This document shows, in pieces, positions 38,453 through 48,276 of a DNA stretch of 64,000 bases. Position 1 is the first letter of the stretch. Each line of letters starts with the position of its first letter. This DNA comes from an uncultured Acidobacteriota bacterium (GTDB taxonomy: Bacteria; Acidobacteriota; Terriglobia; Terriglobales; Acidobacteriaceae). Both the position numbers and the translations under genes were made by a program. Where the stretch lies: positions 37,380-101,379 of the forward strand of contig CAINND010000097.1 of NCBI GenBank assembly GCA_903851035.1. The letters run 5' to 3'. The notes beneath the pieces were generated by a model. That model did not search any database. It saw only the letters and a program-made list of their open reading frames with translations, and was not told the origin of the DNA.

Positions 38453-39856
38453 TCAGTTTATTGCAGCGAGTTCGTGGGCCAGGTAAGCGTCATCAACAGG
38501 ATCAACCGTGCGCAGATCGAGAAGTACGCGCCCATCTTCAACTCGCGTTACCACCGGTACCGGCAGCTTGCGCAAATATAGCGCTAATTCATTTGTGCTC
38601 ATGTTGTCGGACTGCAGTGCCACGGCAAAACCCGGCAAACTCTTTCCAGGAGCCGCGCCGCCACCGATCATGGTTTCCGTGGCGATCACCTGCGTGGAAA
38701 GCGAGGAAGCTGCGGTTGCAAGCGCCTGGCAGCGCGCCTGTAGTTGTTCGGGCGTCATGCGCATCATGCGCAGCAGTGGTATTTCATCGTATTCTTCGCG
38801 CAGATAACTCAACAGGATGGCTTCCAGCGCGGCATAGCAGATTTTGTCCACGCGCAGGGCACGGTAGAGTGGATGTTTGCAGACCTTTTCAACCAGGGCA
38901 GGCTCTCCGGTAATCAGTCCGGCTTGCGGGCCGCCGAGTAACTTGTCTCCACTGTAAGTAACCATCGAGACGCCAGCATGTAATGAATCGAAAACGTTGG
39001 GTTCGTCTTGTATGCCGAAGGAAGCCAGGTTCACCAGCCCTCCGGAGCCCAGGTCTTCCATAACGGGGATGCCGCGCCGATGGCCCAACTCGACCAGTTC
39101 TTCCAGCGATGGCTGCTCGGTGAATCCAACAATCTCAAAGTTAGAGCGATGAATGCGCAGCAACAGTCGAGTACGTTCATTGATTGCATTTTCGTAATCG
39201 GCAATGCGCGTTCGGTTGGTGGTGCCAACCTCATGTAATACGGCGCCGGAGCGCTCCATAATGTCTGGAATACGGAAAGAACCGCCGATTTCCACGAGCT
39301 CACCGCGAGATACGATGACTTCTCCGCCGTTCGCCAGCGCTGCCAGAGCCAGCAGAACACCGGCAGCGTTGTTATTCACCACCGCCGTCTGTGCGCGATC
39401 GATACCCTGGCGAGAGAAGAGATGCGCGAAGAGGTTTTGCGCATGCACGTTCCTGCCGCCCCGCTCACCAGCGTCAAGGTCGAATTCCAGATTGCTGTAT
39501 CCGGTGGAGACTTCCGCAATGCGCTCAACTGCCCGTTGGGAGAGAGGAGCCCGGCCAAGATTAGTGTGAATCAGGATGCCGCTGGCATTAATGACACGCT
39601 GCAGTGAGCAATTGGCGGATTGCGTGACTACAAGTTGCACGGCCAGAGGCAGCGCATCCAACTCTGCGTCTAACTTTGTGGCATCCAGCGCACCGCTTGC
39701 GATCCTGCCGCGCAGATCATTTAGCCCGCAGCGTGCTGCTTCCAAAACATTCTGCCGCCCGTGGACATGCACAAGCGCGGCGATCTCTTCCACCCGCAGC
39801 AACTCGTCAATGGAAGGTAGTCGGCGAAAGACTTCGGAGTTGGGAGCCGCAGTCAT
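38453..39856 (-). CDS. selA: L-seryl-tRNA(Sec) selenium transferase
   Basis: SelA (467 aa) converts seryl-tRNA(Sec) to selenocysteyl-tRNA with selenophosphate. The PLP lysine lies in YSGDKLLGGPQAGLI. Other conserved parts are VINASGILIHTNLGRAPL, GYSNLEFDL and DLGSGGLVN. The frame is open to 39955; ATG 39856 is chosen because the family begins with a short sequence before 'LPSIDELL', as here, and GGAGAA lies just before it. selD follows 103 bp downstream on the same strand. Together with selB and tRNA-Sec the whole bacterial Sec pathway is present. Confidence 0.95.
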   Translation of the reverse strand: MTAAPNSEVFRRLPSIDELLRVEEIAALVHVHGRQNVLEAARCGLNDLRGRIASGALDATKLDAELDALPLAVQLVVTQSANCSLQRVINASGILIHTNLGRAPLSQRAVERIAEVSTGYSNLEFDLDAGERGGRNVHAQNLFAHLFSRQGIDRAQTAVVNNNAAGVLLALAALANGGEVIVSRGELVEIGGSFRIPDIMERSGAVLHEVGTTNRTRIADYENAINERTRLLLRIHRSNFEIVGFTEQPSLEELVELGHRRGIPVMEDLGSGGLVNLASFGIQDEPNVFDSLHAGVSMVTYSGDKLLGGPQAGLITGEPALVEKVCKHPLYRALRVDKICYAALEAILLSYLREEYDEIPLLRMMRMTPEQLQARCQALATAASSLSTQVIATETMIGGGAAPGKSLPGFAVALQSDNMSTNELALYLRKLPVPVVTRVEDGRVLLDLRTVDPVDDAYLAHELAAIN

Positions 39857-39974
39857 TTTCTCCATGTAAGGCATTCCGAAGGTAAATACTGTTCCATCGC
39901 CATAATGTGTCGCGACAGTATGAACCCTGCGACGATGCTTGTGCAAGTTGCCCACTGACAGGCCACATACCGTC

Positions 39975-40172
39975 CTAGACTTTGTGGCCGAGTACCTTCC
40001 CTATATCCAGCTTGCGCAAATCGGTGGTGAATGTTTCCAGCATGGAGACCGCCCGGCCAGAATCACTGTCGGGATTGGGCATCTGGCCGCTGTTCCGTTC
40101 CTTGTATCCATTCACGGTCTCGCATAGCCGCTGGATTTCATCGTGGGCAGCTTGCAGTTTCTGATTGGTCAT
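39975..40172 (-). CDS. 65-aa protein, third gene of the GT4-GH130 operon
   Basis: A 65-residue protein with no recognised family. It is hydrophilic and helical (LQAAHDEIQRLCETVNGYKE) and contains one Cys and a Ser/Asp-rich central part. GAGGAG lies six bases before ATG 40172. The ATG overlaps the stop of the GH130 gene by 4 bp, so it is translationally coupled to it and probably works with the two enzymes. Confidence 0.65.
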   Translation of the reverse strand: MTNQKLQAAHDEIQRLCETVNGYKERNSGQMPNPDSDSGRAVSMLETFTTDLRKLDIGKVLGHKV

Positions 40173-41191
40173 CGGTCGCTCCTCGCGGCAGTACTGATTG
40201 TCTCTTCGGCAGCATGTCCGTTGGTTTTCAGCCAGGCAAGCAACTCGGCAAGGCTTGCCTGTGCCAGGGCAATGCAGGAGTCTGCAGCGCCGTAGTATAT
40301 GTTGAGCGTGTCTCCATCCGGCGACAATGTGTAGCCGCAGGGGAAAACAACATCGCGGACATCGCCTCTTCTCTCGTACTCCGCCTCGGGGCCGAATATC
40401 CATGAGTCGCCGCGTAGGATGCAATTTTCAGGATTGTCCAGCTCAAACAGGGCCAGTCCAAGACGGTAGAGCGCGCCGGACGCATTCTGATGGACTCCGT
40501 GGTAGATCGCCAGCCAGCCTTCGCTGGTTTCAATGAGCGGCGGGCAGAGGCCGATTTTGTTGGCGTCCCACCATGCGCCACGCCGGGCCTCCAACATCAT
40601 ACGGTGGCGTCCCCAGTAGCGTAGATCGGGCGAATAAGAAATCCAGATATGTGCACCCAGCGGTGTCATGGGGCGGTGGATGAGGGCCCAGTAGCCATTA
40701 ATTCTACGCGGCAGCAGCGCGGCATCTTTGTCCTCGGGGGCCATGATTACGCCATAGCGCTCGAAGCTGCGGAAATCGGTGGTCATTGCCAGCGAGACTC
40801 CCGGGCCACCACGCGAGTAGGAAGTATAGGCAATCGCGTACTGCTTCAGCTCAGGAACGTAGGTGATTCGTGGATCCTCTACGCCCCACAACTCGTCAGG
40901 AAATTCCAGAGGTTTAGAAGCAAACGTAGGAGTGGGATCCACCTGCCAGCCATTGATGCCGTTGGGTGAGCGGGCGGCGGTGAGGTGCGATATTCCGCGA
41001 CGATCCTCCACGCGGCAAAGCAGTAGTGTTGTTCCGTCAGCCAGTAGCGTTGCGCCTGCGTTGAAGACGCTGTTGATGGGGTAGGGCCAATCCCGGCTGG
41101 AGAGGATGGGGTTGGATGGATGACGATGGAGCAACTCCACGGTCTGAGCTGTGGGCTGCGGCGATCCATCGGAAGGTGTATTTGCGTTCAA
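40169..41191 (-). CDS. GH130-family glycoside phosphorylase/hydrolase
   Basis: A 340-aa five-bladed beta-propeller enzyme of family GH130, which contains mannosylglucose phosphorylases and beta-1,2-mannosidases. Visible hallmarks are HPSNPILSSRDWPYPINSVFN, CRVEDRRGISHL, the catalytic aspartate in ELWGVEDPRITY, and DAALLPRRINGYWALIHRP. The substrate cannot be told from sequence alone. It overlaps the GT4 gene upstream and the small gene downstream by 4 bp each. Confidence 0.88.
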   Translation of the reverse strand: MNANTPSDGSPQPTAQTVELLHRHPSNPILSSRDWPYPINSVFNAGATLLADGTTLLLCRVEDRRGISHLTAARSPNGINGWQVDPTPTFASKPLEFPDELWGVEDPRITYVPELKQYAIAYTSYSRGGPGVSLAMTTDFRSFERYGVIMAPEDKDAALLPRRINGYWALIHRPMTPLGAHIWISYSPDLRYWGRHRMMLEARRGAWWDANKIGLCPPLIETSEGWLAIYHGVHQNASGALYRLGLALFELDNPENCILRGDSWIFGPEAEYERRGDVRDVVFPCGYTLSPDGDTLNIYYGAADSCIALAQASLAELLAWLKTNGHAAEETISTAARSDR

Positions 41192-43635
41192 GAAGCCTCC
41201 TGCGGCTGATTACGAGTGATTGGCGTTGCAGTGTCTCGATTAGCGTTAAAATCCATGGTTGCCTGCCGCGCGTCATGCTTAATCAAAGGAATCTCCGACT
41301 CCTCAAGCAGACGCAACTCTAGCAGCGCCATGAGAAATGCAAGGGTGGACTCAGCGCCCTGGTTTTCGTTGCCACGATCGGGATGCAGGCCATCCATGCA
41401 GCCCCCCGTGGCGGAATCGTAGAGCACGATCTGCAGATCGTTGTCGCCCAGGAACCAGTTAAAAGCCAGCCATGCTTCCTTGCGCCAGCGCTCGTCGCCC
41501 GTCTCGCGGAACGCTTCCAGACATGCGGAAACAGTTGCGCTGGCCTCAACGGGTTGCTGATCGAAGCGGGCCTTTGTTCCACCCTTGCGATAAAAACCCT
41601 GCGAGCCAATAGGAACGAAGTGCGCTTTGTTCTCGCTGCGCTGCTCACTGACCAACCATTCAAGCGCTTCCAGCGCAGCGGCCGTCATGGCGGTGTCTGC
41701 GTTGCGTACACCGCAGCGCAGCAGAGCCTGTGGCAGCCGCGCGTTGTCATAAGCCAGGACATCTTCAAACCAAAGCCAGGAATTAGATCGATTTGCCATA
41801 TAGGCATTTAATAGCCGCTGTGCGAGAGCATCGCTCGTCTTGCGGGCGTTTCTGTCGCCAGGAAAGTGATCCAGGTATTCCTGAATTCCCAGCAGCGAAA
41901 ATGCCCAGGCCCGTGGGCTGGTGAATTCCAGCGTAGCGGGCATCGCCAGCTCCATCAGTCTTCCCGCGGTGCCGCGTAGCCCGTCGTCCTTGGAGCGGCC
42001 AAGCACGGTGCCCAGTGCCCATAGGGCACGCCCATGACTGTCCTCAGAGCCCTGCGGCTCCAGCCAGTGCCGCTCGTAGCTGAGAAAGTTCCGAAAGCGA
42101 TGCGTCGCCGGATTGTAGGCGTGCCAGAGGAATGCCATGCAGCGCGCCGCCAGGCTCTCTCCCTGCGGAGCAGCAGGAGCGCCCAGTTGTGAGAGCAGCA
42201 CCATGCTGATGAGCGCCCTTGCGTTGTCGTCAATCGAATAGCCTTCGCTGTAATTCGGTATGGAGAACACCGAATGCTGAATGATCCCCGTCTCGTCGGA
42301 GATGCGCAGCAGGTGCCCCAGGTTGATTGCCGGCAATTTGTCCAGTGAGCGTTGGCCGGAGCGCGATGGAAAAACGATTCTTGGGTTCTGTGCGCGTTCG
42401 GTTTTAGCGCGAACAAAGCTCTGCATATATGATTGTGCGACCTTGCTCCACACCATGTCGCCGGCAAACAGGTAAGCCCGCTTGCGCATGGCATGACGCA
42501 ACGCCTCATTGTCCAGCAACTCGATGGCGGCTTCTGCAATTGCTTGTGGATCTTCAAAGGGCACCAGCACTCCGCGACCATCCTGCAATAACTCTGCGGC
42601 GTGCCAGTATGGGGTGGAGATGATTGCCTTACCTGCGCCCATGGCGTAGGCCAGCGTTCCAGAGACGGCCTGAGCCTCATACCGATAGGGCGTGATATAG
42701 ATATCCGCCGAGCCGACGAACTGAACCATTTCTTCGGGTGTCACAAAGCGGTTATGGAAGATGACGCTGTCGCCGACGCCCAGCTTTCTCGCCAGCGCCT
42801 GCAACTGCAAACGGTAGCGGTCGCCTTCCTGGCGCTTGATGTGGGGATGAGTGGCGCCGGCAATCAGATAGACCACGTTTGGATGCTTTGCCAGAATCTG
42901 CGGCATGGCTTCAATCACGGTCTCAACACCCTTGTTCGGCGAGAGCAGGCCAAAGGTGAGCAGTACCGACTTACCCTCGGTGCCAGAGGAGTCCTTGTAG
43001 AAGTTCGGATCACTGAAGGGCAGTGCCGGAACACCGTGAAACACCAGATCAATCTTGTTCTCCGGAACTCCAAACACTTCATGGAGATCGCGTGCCGACT
43101 GGTGACTCATCACAATCAGGCGGTCGGAGAGTTTGGCGATCTCCTCCATCACGGCGCGCTGGTTGGCATCCGGCTGGCGCAGAACCGTGTGCAAGGTCGT
43201 CACCAGCGGCATCTTCAGTCCACGCAACAGGCGCAGTATATGACTGCCCGCCGGGCCGCCATAGATTCCATACTCGTGCTGCAGGCAAACCAGATCGACA
43301 TTGCTGAAGTTCAGAAAATCCGCAGCATCCTGATAGGACGACAGGTCGCCCTCGGTAAGTTCAAAGCGGGCGCGAGAAGGGTAGTTGTAATGCGAATCAG
43401 TATCGGTAACCGGCACCACCAGCAGCCCCGCCGGACCATATTCAGCCGCAATGGCGTTGCACAGGTCCGTGGTAAAGGTGGCAATTCCACACTGTCGGGG
43501 AAGGTGGTTGCCTACGACGGCGATGCGGCTGGGCCGCAGGCGCAGAACATTGTTGAGTTTTTCTTCCAGTACAAGAGGCAGGGATTTAATCCGCGCGAGT
43601 GCTCCGCGCGATTGAACGGATTCCGGGAAAGTCAT
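41188..43635 (-). CDS. GT4 glycosyltransferase with C-terminal six-hairpin-like domain
   Basis: An 815-aa protein starting at ATG 43635, with AGGAGCC eight bases upstream. Residues 30-410 form a GT-B glycosyltransferase of family 4: VGNHLPRQCGIATFT for the acceptor side, GLLSPNKGVETVIEAMP, and the donor loop YRYEAQAVSGTLAYAMGAGKAI. Residues 450-800 are an alpha-helical barrel-type region that resembles glycosidase folds (YSIDDNARALI, WLEPQGSEDSHGRALWALG). Such hybrids occur beside GH130 genes. The two would build or process an oligosaccharide, perhaps a mannose-containing one (inferred from GH130). It is the first gene of the operon. Confidence 0.88.
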   Translation of the reverse strand: MTFPESVQSRGALARIKSLPLVLEEKLNNVLRLRPSRIAVVGNHLPRQCGIATFTTDLCNAIAAEYGPAGLLVVPVTDTDSHYNYPSRARFELTEGDLSSYQDAADFLNFSNVDLVCLQHEYGIYGGPAGSHILRLLRGLKMPLVTTLHTVLRQPDANQRAVMEEIAKLSDRLIVMSHQSARDLHEVFGVPENKIDLVFHGVPALPFSDPNFYKDSSGTEGKSVLLTFGLLSPNKGVETVIEAMPQILAKHPNVVYLIAGATHPHIKRQEGDRYRLQLQALARKLGVGDSVIFHNRFVTPEEMVQFVGSADIYITPYRYEAQAVSGTLAYAMGAGKAIISTPYWHAAELLQDGRGVLVPFEDPQAIAEAAIELLDNEALRHAMRKRAYLFAGDMVWSKVAQSYMQSFVRAKTERAQNPRIVFPSRSGQRSLDKLPAINLGHLLRISDETGIIQHSVFSIPNYSEGYSIDDNARALISMVLLSQLGAPAAPQGESLAARCMAFLWHAYNPATHRFRNFLSYERHWLEPQGSEDSHGRALWALGTVLGRSKDDGLRGTAGRLMELAMPATLEFTSPRAWAFSLLGIQEYLDHFPGDRNARKTSDALAQRLLNAYMANRSNSWLWFEDVLAYDNARLPQALLRCGVRNADTAMTAAALEALEWLVSEQRSENKAHFVPIGSQGFYRKGGTKARFDQQPVEASATVSACLEAFRETGDERWRKEAWLAFNWFLGDNDLQIVLYDSATGGCMDGLHPDRGNENQGAESTLAFLMALLELRLLEESEIPLIKHDARQATMDFNANRDTATPITRNQPQEAS

Positions 43636-43985
43636 GAAAGGCTCCTGAATCGAGGGCAGGGGAGTGGTGCGTGCAGTCATGGTCTTCGCTGCGCCCCTCG
43701 ATGCGCTCGAACCCAGGACCCGATGGATAAATTCGTATTGCTGCAATTGCCAATGGCTAATTCCTCGCTGCATGATGTGCACAACATGCAAGGAAGGCCA
43801 GCAACTGCTTATTGCAAAGCGGGCTGAAAAAATTGCCCGCCAGTAAAAAGCGGAGCCCCCGGGGTCTCCCCCGGCAACGTTCAATGCTGCGCACACTCCA
43901 CGGTAAAAAGCATTGAGAGTTAGTGGCCGCAATTAGTTGCGCAGGGAACAGGAAACAGAGTTGCAGCGGCGGTCGTAGCGGCCTG
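43636..43985 (-). other. intergenic region upstream of the GT4 operon
   Basis: 350 bp without a credible gene. It contains the terminator at 43845-43874 and a second hairpin (GCGGGC 43819-43824 with GCCCGC 43835-43840). The promoter of the GT4 operon must lie in the half nearest the gene; I see no strong boxes. Confidence 0.5.
43845..43874 (-). terminator. terminator of the 43986 gene
   Basis: CCGGGG (43859-43864) pairs with CCCCGG (43869-43874). On the minus strand GGGCTCCGCTTTTTAC follows. Confidence 0.65.
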
Positions 43986-44303
43986 CTAGGCGGCGGTAGG
44001 AACCGCAGAGTGAATGGTCGAGTCGATCACGCAGGAGGTGCGCACCTTCGGGGTGCCGTCAATCACGGAAGCCAGATTCTTCAAAACTTCGGCGTATCCC
44101 GCGGCATGGAAGGCATCAGCCAGTTCCTTGCTCTCCCACAAACTGATGCCGGTGATGTGCGTGCCGCTATCGTTGGTATAGGCAAGAGCATCACAAAAAC
44201 CGGGCTGCTTTTGAAGCATCGGAAGTATCTGTGTTTTGAAGCTGTTGGAGAAAGCCTCAATGGAATTCGGCTTCACATTCATGGAAACGTTGCGAACAAA
44301 CAT
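43986..44303 (-). CDS. antibiotic-biosynthesis-monooxygenase-like (ABM) protein
   Basis: A 105-aa protein of the dimeric alpha+beta barrel type. It begins MFVRNVSMNVKPNSIEAFSN, has LPMLQKQPGFCDALAYTND in the middle, and SLWESKELADAFHAAGYAEV. The pattern (a strand, a helix, 'QPGF', 'W.S...A..F') is that of ABM-domain proteins, a mixed family of small oxygenases and stress proteins. Function is not assignable. A palindrome lies over its ribosome-binding site. Confidence 0.75.
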   Translation of the reverse strand: MFVRNVSMNVKPNSIEAFSNSFKTQILPMLQKQPGFCDALAYTNDSGTHITGISLWESKELADAFHAAGYAEVLKNLASVIDGTPKVRTSCVIDSTIHSAVPTAA

Positions 44304-44305
44304 GG

Positions 44306-44320
44306 GACCTCCGGGAGGTC
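44306..44320. promoter_or_regulatory. palindrome covering the ribosome-binding site
   Basis: GACCTCCGGGAGGTC is an inverted repeat 2 bases upstream of the ATG of the 43986 gene. Its minus-strand half contains the GGAGG ribosome-binding site. It could be an operator, or an RNA fold that hides the site. Confidence 0.45.
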
Positions 44321-44792
<472 letters not shown>

Positions 44793-45261
44793 GCGAGGGT
44801 TGCTGTCGGCATTATATCGGACGGCGGCAGGATTCGCCTAATGGAATGCGACACTCTCTGTTTTTCTTATCCATGTGCTGGATGGGCTTATGCCAGTCGT
44901 ATTTTCACCAGGCTCCATTGCACGGTTCAGCACTATTGCACGTGGAAATGCTGTTGTAACGGCGTTTGCGGTGGCCTGGCTGGGCGTCGAGAGGGGCGAA
45001 AGTAGTGTGGAATCCCAGATAAAGTATGCCCGTTTAGCGGCCGAGGAGTGCGATTAGTCGGCGTCCGTTGCGGGATAACAGGGCCGGTGTGCAATGGCGC
45101 GTCAACCTGGGCAAGTGGTATCGCGGCTTGGCAAAGCACATGGCGGCTAGCCCCACGGGTTGGGGGGAGGTACAATAGCTTGTCTTGTATCGCCAAATTT
45201 TCCCGCGCCTTTTCCGACCCTCCGCCGGCCGGATGGCGGAGGCCGGGCATCCCGGATGTGC
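44793..45261 (+). other. intergenic region upstream of the PpiC gene
   Basis: 469 bp. A plus-strand frame at 44875-45057 has no coding features. TACAAT at 45170-45175 may be the -10 box of the following gene, with no good -35 box. Nothing else is seen. Confidence 0.45.
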
Positions 45262-47037
45262 ATGAAAAAGCTATTCTTGCCGCTGTTCGCCCTAGGACTG
45301 TTCCTCACCCCCGCCTTTGCCCAACAGGACACAGTGGTGGAGGAGATCGTCGCCCGCGTCAACAATTCCATCATCACGCGCGCCGACCTGCGTCGCAACA
45401 AGGAACAGACCGCGCAGGATTCACGCGAGATGAACCTTACGCAGGCACAGGTGGAAGAGCGTGAAAAGAACGCACTCCGCGATCTGATTGATCAGCAACT
45501 GCTCATCCAGAAAGCTGCCGACCTCGGCATCTCGGCCGATGCTGACCTGGTCAAGCGCCTGGACGATTTGCGTAAGCAGCTGAAAGCCAGCTCGATGGAA
45601 GAGTTGCAAAAGGTTGCCGAGTCGCAGGGTGTCAGTTGGGAGGAATTCAAGTCCAACACCAAAAACGGCATCCTGACGCAGAAGGTCATCGGTTCGGAGG
45701 TGGGCAGCCACATCCAGGTGACTCGCGATGAGATCCAGAAGTTTTACGAGGAACACAAAGGCGAGCTCTCGCAACCGGAGCGCGTGCGCCTGAGCGAGAT
45801 TCTTGTTTCCAACAACCCCAACGCTCCCAAGCCGGAGCCGGGCAAGGAAAGCAAGTTCCAGGAGCCTACGCCGACGCAGGTGGAGGCCGCCAAGGCCAAG
45901 GCCGAAGATATCCACCAGCGGCTTAAGTCGGGTGCAAAGTTCGATGAAATTGCCCGCAAGGAATCCAATGGCTCCACGGCCGAGCAGGGCGGCGACCTGG
46001 GCTACTTCAAGCGCAAGGACTTGGCAAGAGAGCTGGAGGACAAGACCTTCGTACTGAAGACGGGTGAGTACACCGACCCCATCCGCACCCGCCAAGGCTT
46101 CATTATCCTCAAGGTCAGCGACCATATTCAGGCGGGTACGCCTACGCTGGAAAACGTTCGAGATCAGATCAACGAACAGTTATATAGCCAGAAAGTGCAA
46201 CCTGCACTGCGCGACTTTTTAACGAAGCTGCGCGAAGACGCCTATATCGATATCAAGCCGGGCTATGTGGACGCCGGCGCCAGCCCCAACCAGTCGCATC
46301 TGGTTTTTACCTCGGATACCGGCCCAAAGACCAAGCAGGTGCGTGGCAAGATGGGCGTTGGCAAGAAGAAGACCGTGGTGGTGGTGGGCAAGGATAAGCA
46401 CGATAAGACTACCGGCAGCACCAGCGAACTGGGTTCCGCCAAGAATGATGTGGATGCCAAGAGCAAGGCTGCTGCCGATAAGGCCGCTGCTGAACAGGCC
46501 GCAGCCGCCAAGGCCAAGGCCGAGGCCGCTGAAAAAGAAAAGATTAGCCACATGTCCAAAAAGGAGCGCGAGCACTACCTGGCGCAGAAGAAGAAGGATG
46601 CGCGCAAGGCCGCCAAAAAGGACAAGAAGATAGGCCGCCAGGAGAAGAAGGAATCTCGCAAGGAAGCGAAGCAGGAGAAAAAGACTTCTCCCAAGGGCAA
46701 GAAGGGTGCTGCCAAGCCGGCTGCGCAAGCTGCTCCGGTAAAGCAGGAGGCCGCGAAGCCGGCGCCCAAACCGGCGCCGAGCAAAGAGGAGATGGATAAG
46801 AAGGTAGCCGAAAATGCCGCCGCCTTGGCCGCTGAGCAGGAAAAGCTCAGCCACATGTCCAAGAAGGATCGGCAGCGCTACCAGGCTAAAAAACGCAAGG
46901 AAATGCGCAAAAAGCAACAAGAGGAGCACAAGGCCGCCAAGCAGCAGGGTAAGCCCGTCACCTCCACTACTGGCAGCAAGGGCAAAGACGATACTGATAC
47001 AGGGCCGAAGAAAAAGAAGTCCATCAGCTGGTTCTAG
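45262..47037 (+). CDS. SurA-like PpiC peptidyl-prolyl isomerase with Lys-rich tail
   Basis: A 591-aa exported protein with a signal peptide (to about residue 18, ending AFAQQ). A SurA N-terminal-like chaperone region follows (EIVARVNNSIITRADL, LRDLIDQQLLIQKA). A parvulin PPIase domain lies at about 175-290 (RLSEILVSNNP, FDEIARKESNGSTAEQGGDLG, GEYTDPIRTRQGFIILKV). The last 240 residues are unusual: Lys/Ala/Glu-rich, with two copies of the motif (E)KxSHMSKK(E/D)R. The fold part should assist outer-membrane protein folding. The start might be ATG 45256. It is convergent with ppa and ends at a bidirectional terminator. Confidence 0.9.
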   Translation: MKKLFLPLFALGLFLTPAFAQQDTVVEEIVARVNNSIITRADLRRNKEQTAQDSREMNLTQAQVEEREKNALRDLIDQQLLIQKAADLGISADADLVKRLDDLRKQLKASSMEELQKVAESQGVSWEEFKSNTKNGILTQKVIGSEVGSHIQVTRDEIQKFYEEHKGELSQPERVRLSEILVSNNPNAPKPEPGKESKFQEPTPTQVEAAKAKAEDIHQRLKSGAKFDEIARKESNGSTAEQGGDLGYFKRKDLARELEDKTFVLKTGEYTDPIRTRQGFIILKVSDHIQAGTPTLENVRDQINEQLYSQKVQPALRDFLTKLREDAYIDIKPGYVDAGASPNQSHLVFTSDTGPKTKQVRGKMGVGKKKTVVVVGKDKHDKTTGSTSELGSAKNDVDAKSKAAADKAAAEQAAAAKAKAEAAEKEKISHMSKKEREHYLAQKKKDARKAAKKDKKIGRQEKKESRKEAKQEKKTSPKGKKGAAKPAAQAAPVKQEAAKPAPKPAPSKEEMDKKVAENAAALAAEQEKLSHMSKKDRQRYQAKKRKEMRKKQQEEHKAAKQQGKPVTSTTGSKGKDDTDTGPKKKKSISWF

Positions 47038-47081
47038 CCGCAAGTCGGTAAACGCCGCAGAATCCGGTGGCGCAGTCAACA

Positions 47082-47111
47082 AAAAGGCCCGGGCAATTGC
47101 CCGGGCCTTTT
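47082..47111. terminator. bidirectional intrinsic terminator
   Basis: A 13-bp perfect stem (47082-47094 with 47099-47111; core GGCCCGGGC) with an AATT loop, with A-run and T-run on the two sides. It serves both the PpiC gene and the convergent ppa. Confidence 0.93.
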
Positions 47112-47125
47112 CTTTTCACACGAAT

Positions 47126-47674
47126 TTATTTTGCCGCAAAACCCTTGCGGCGCTGCTTGCTGTACGCGGCCAGCGCGGCTTCGATGACCGGATAGGCTTC
47201 CGAAGGCGGCAGCACTTCGTCAACCTCCACGGCCTTGCCCTCCAGCATCTTGTAGTCCTGGAAGAAGCGGCGCAGCATGTTCAACCGGTGCGGCGGCATC
47301 TGCGCGGCGTCGGTGTAGCTATTAAATTCAGGATCCTTGCTGGCGATGGCGATGATCTTGTGATCCTTTTTGCCGCCGTCGATCATGGTCATCAGGCCGA
47401 TGGTGCGGGCCTGGATGATGGTGAGTGGCACCACCGGCTCCTGGCAGAAGACCAGCACGTCAAGCGGGTCATCGTCTTCGGCAAGCGTTTGCGGAATGAA
47501 GCCGTAGTTCGCCGGGTAATAGACGGCCGAATAAAGAATGCGGTCCAGTTTGATGAGACCACTCGCCTTGTCCAACTCATATTTGACGCTGGAGCCAAAG
47601 GGGATTTCGATGACAGCGTTGCACTCTAGGGGGAGGTTTTCGCCGGGGGTGATGTCGTGCCAGGCATGGATCAT
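47126..47674 (-). CDS. ppa: inorganic pyrophosphatase
   Basis: A 182-aa soluble family I pyrophosphatase that hydrolyses PPi, pulling biosynthetic reactions forward. The signature with the metal-binding aspartates is [11 protein letters not shown]. Also visible are [28 protein letters not shown] and the conserved Lys/Arg residues around [16 protein letters not shown]. Length agrees with the bacterial form. It stands alone, facing the terminator. Confidence 0.97.
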   Translation of the reverse strand: MIHAWHDITPGENLPLECNAVIEIPFGSSVKYELDKASGLIKLDRILYSAVYYPANYGFIPQTLAEDDDPLDVLVFCQEPVVPLTIIQARTIGLMTMIDGGKKDHKIIAIASKDPEFNSYTDAAQMPPHRLNMLRRFFQDYKMLEGKAVEVDEVLPPSEAYPVIEAALAAYSKQRRKGFAAK

Positions 47675-47791
47675 GGAAGTCGTAGGCCTCTTTAAGATAG
47701 TAGGGTCGAAGACCTATTGTAGCGAATCAACCCCCAGAACGCCCATCGCTCTGTGACATTCTCGCGTCAGGCATAGAGCAAGCCATCCAAG

Positions 47792-48064
47792 CTACTCGGA
47801 CGTTGTTGGATCAATCACAGCTCTGACTTGTGAGACCTTGTTCGCCGGAAAGCCGCCTTGCCGGGCATGCTCCAGAACCGTTGCCTCATCGGGGGCAATG
47901 TACACGCAGTAAATCGTGTTGTCGGTCACATAGCTCTGAACCCACTGGATATTGGGGCCCAATTTACGCAAAACACCGCACGACGTTTGCGAAACAGCTT
48001 TCAGTTGTTCGGTCGTCAGCTTTCCTGCCTCAGGAATCTCACGCTCGATAATGAACTTCGGCAT
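47792..48064 (-). CDS. DUF4242 family protein
   Basis: A 90-aa cytoplasmic protein with GAGGAG seven bases before the ATG. MPKFIIEREIPEAGKLTTEQ, then VLRKLGPNIQWVQSYVTDNT, YCVYIAPDEATVLEHARQGG and the ending FPANKVSQVRAVIDPTT match the DUF4242 family, a small ferredoxin-like fold. A Streptomyces member binds nickel, but I cannot see that the ligands are all kept. The function is unknown. Confidence 0.85.
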   Translation of the reverse strand: MPKFIIEREIPEAGKLTTEQLKAVSQTSCGVLRKLGPNIQWVQSYVTDNTIYCVYIAPDEATVLEHARQGGFPANKVSQVRAVIDPTTSE

Positions 48065-48276
48065 TCAAATCTCCTCACATGTGGCCGGGGTTTCCGGCAT
48101 GGGTAGGCAGGGATTCTACCTCACATTATCGACACCTTTACGCAAATTAGCGGGTTCTAGGGGACAATCGTAGAAAACGAGATACTGTCTTCCGTTGCCC
48201 ATTGACCAGTCGAATTCCCTTCCATCGGGCGTGGTCACCACCGTGTAAAATCAAGCTGGATCAAGACTTGACCGCC

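Noticed and set aside
44875-45057. 60-codon plus-strand frame between tRNA-Ser and the PpiC gene
   Set aside because: No ribosome-binding site, no recognisable features, mixed composition; called intergenic.
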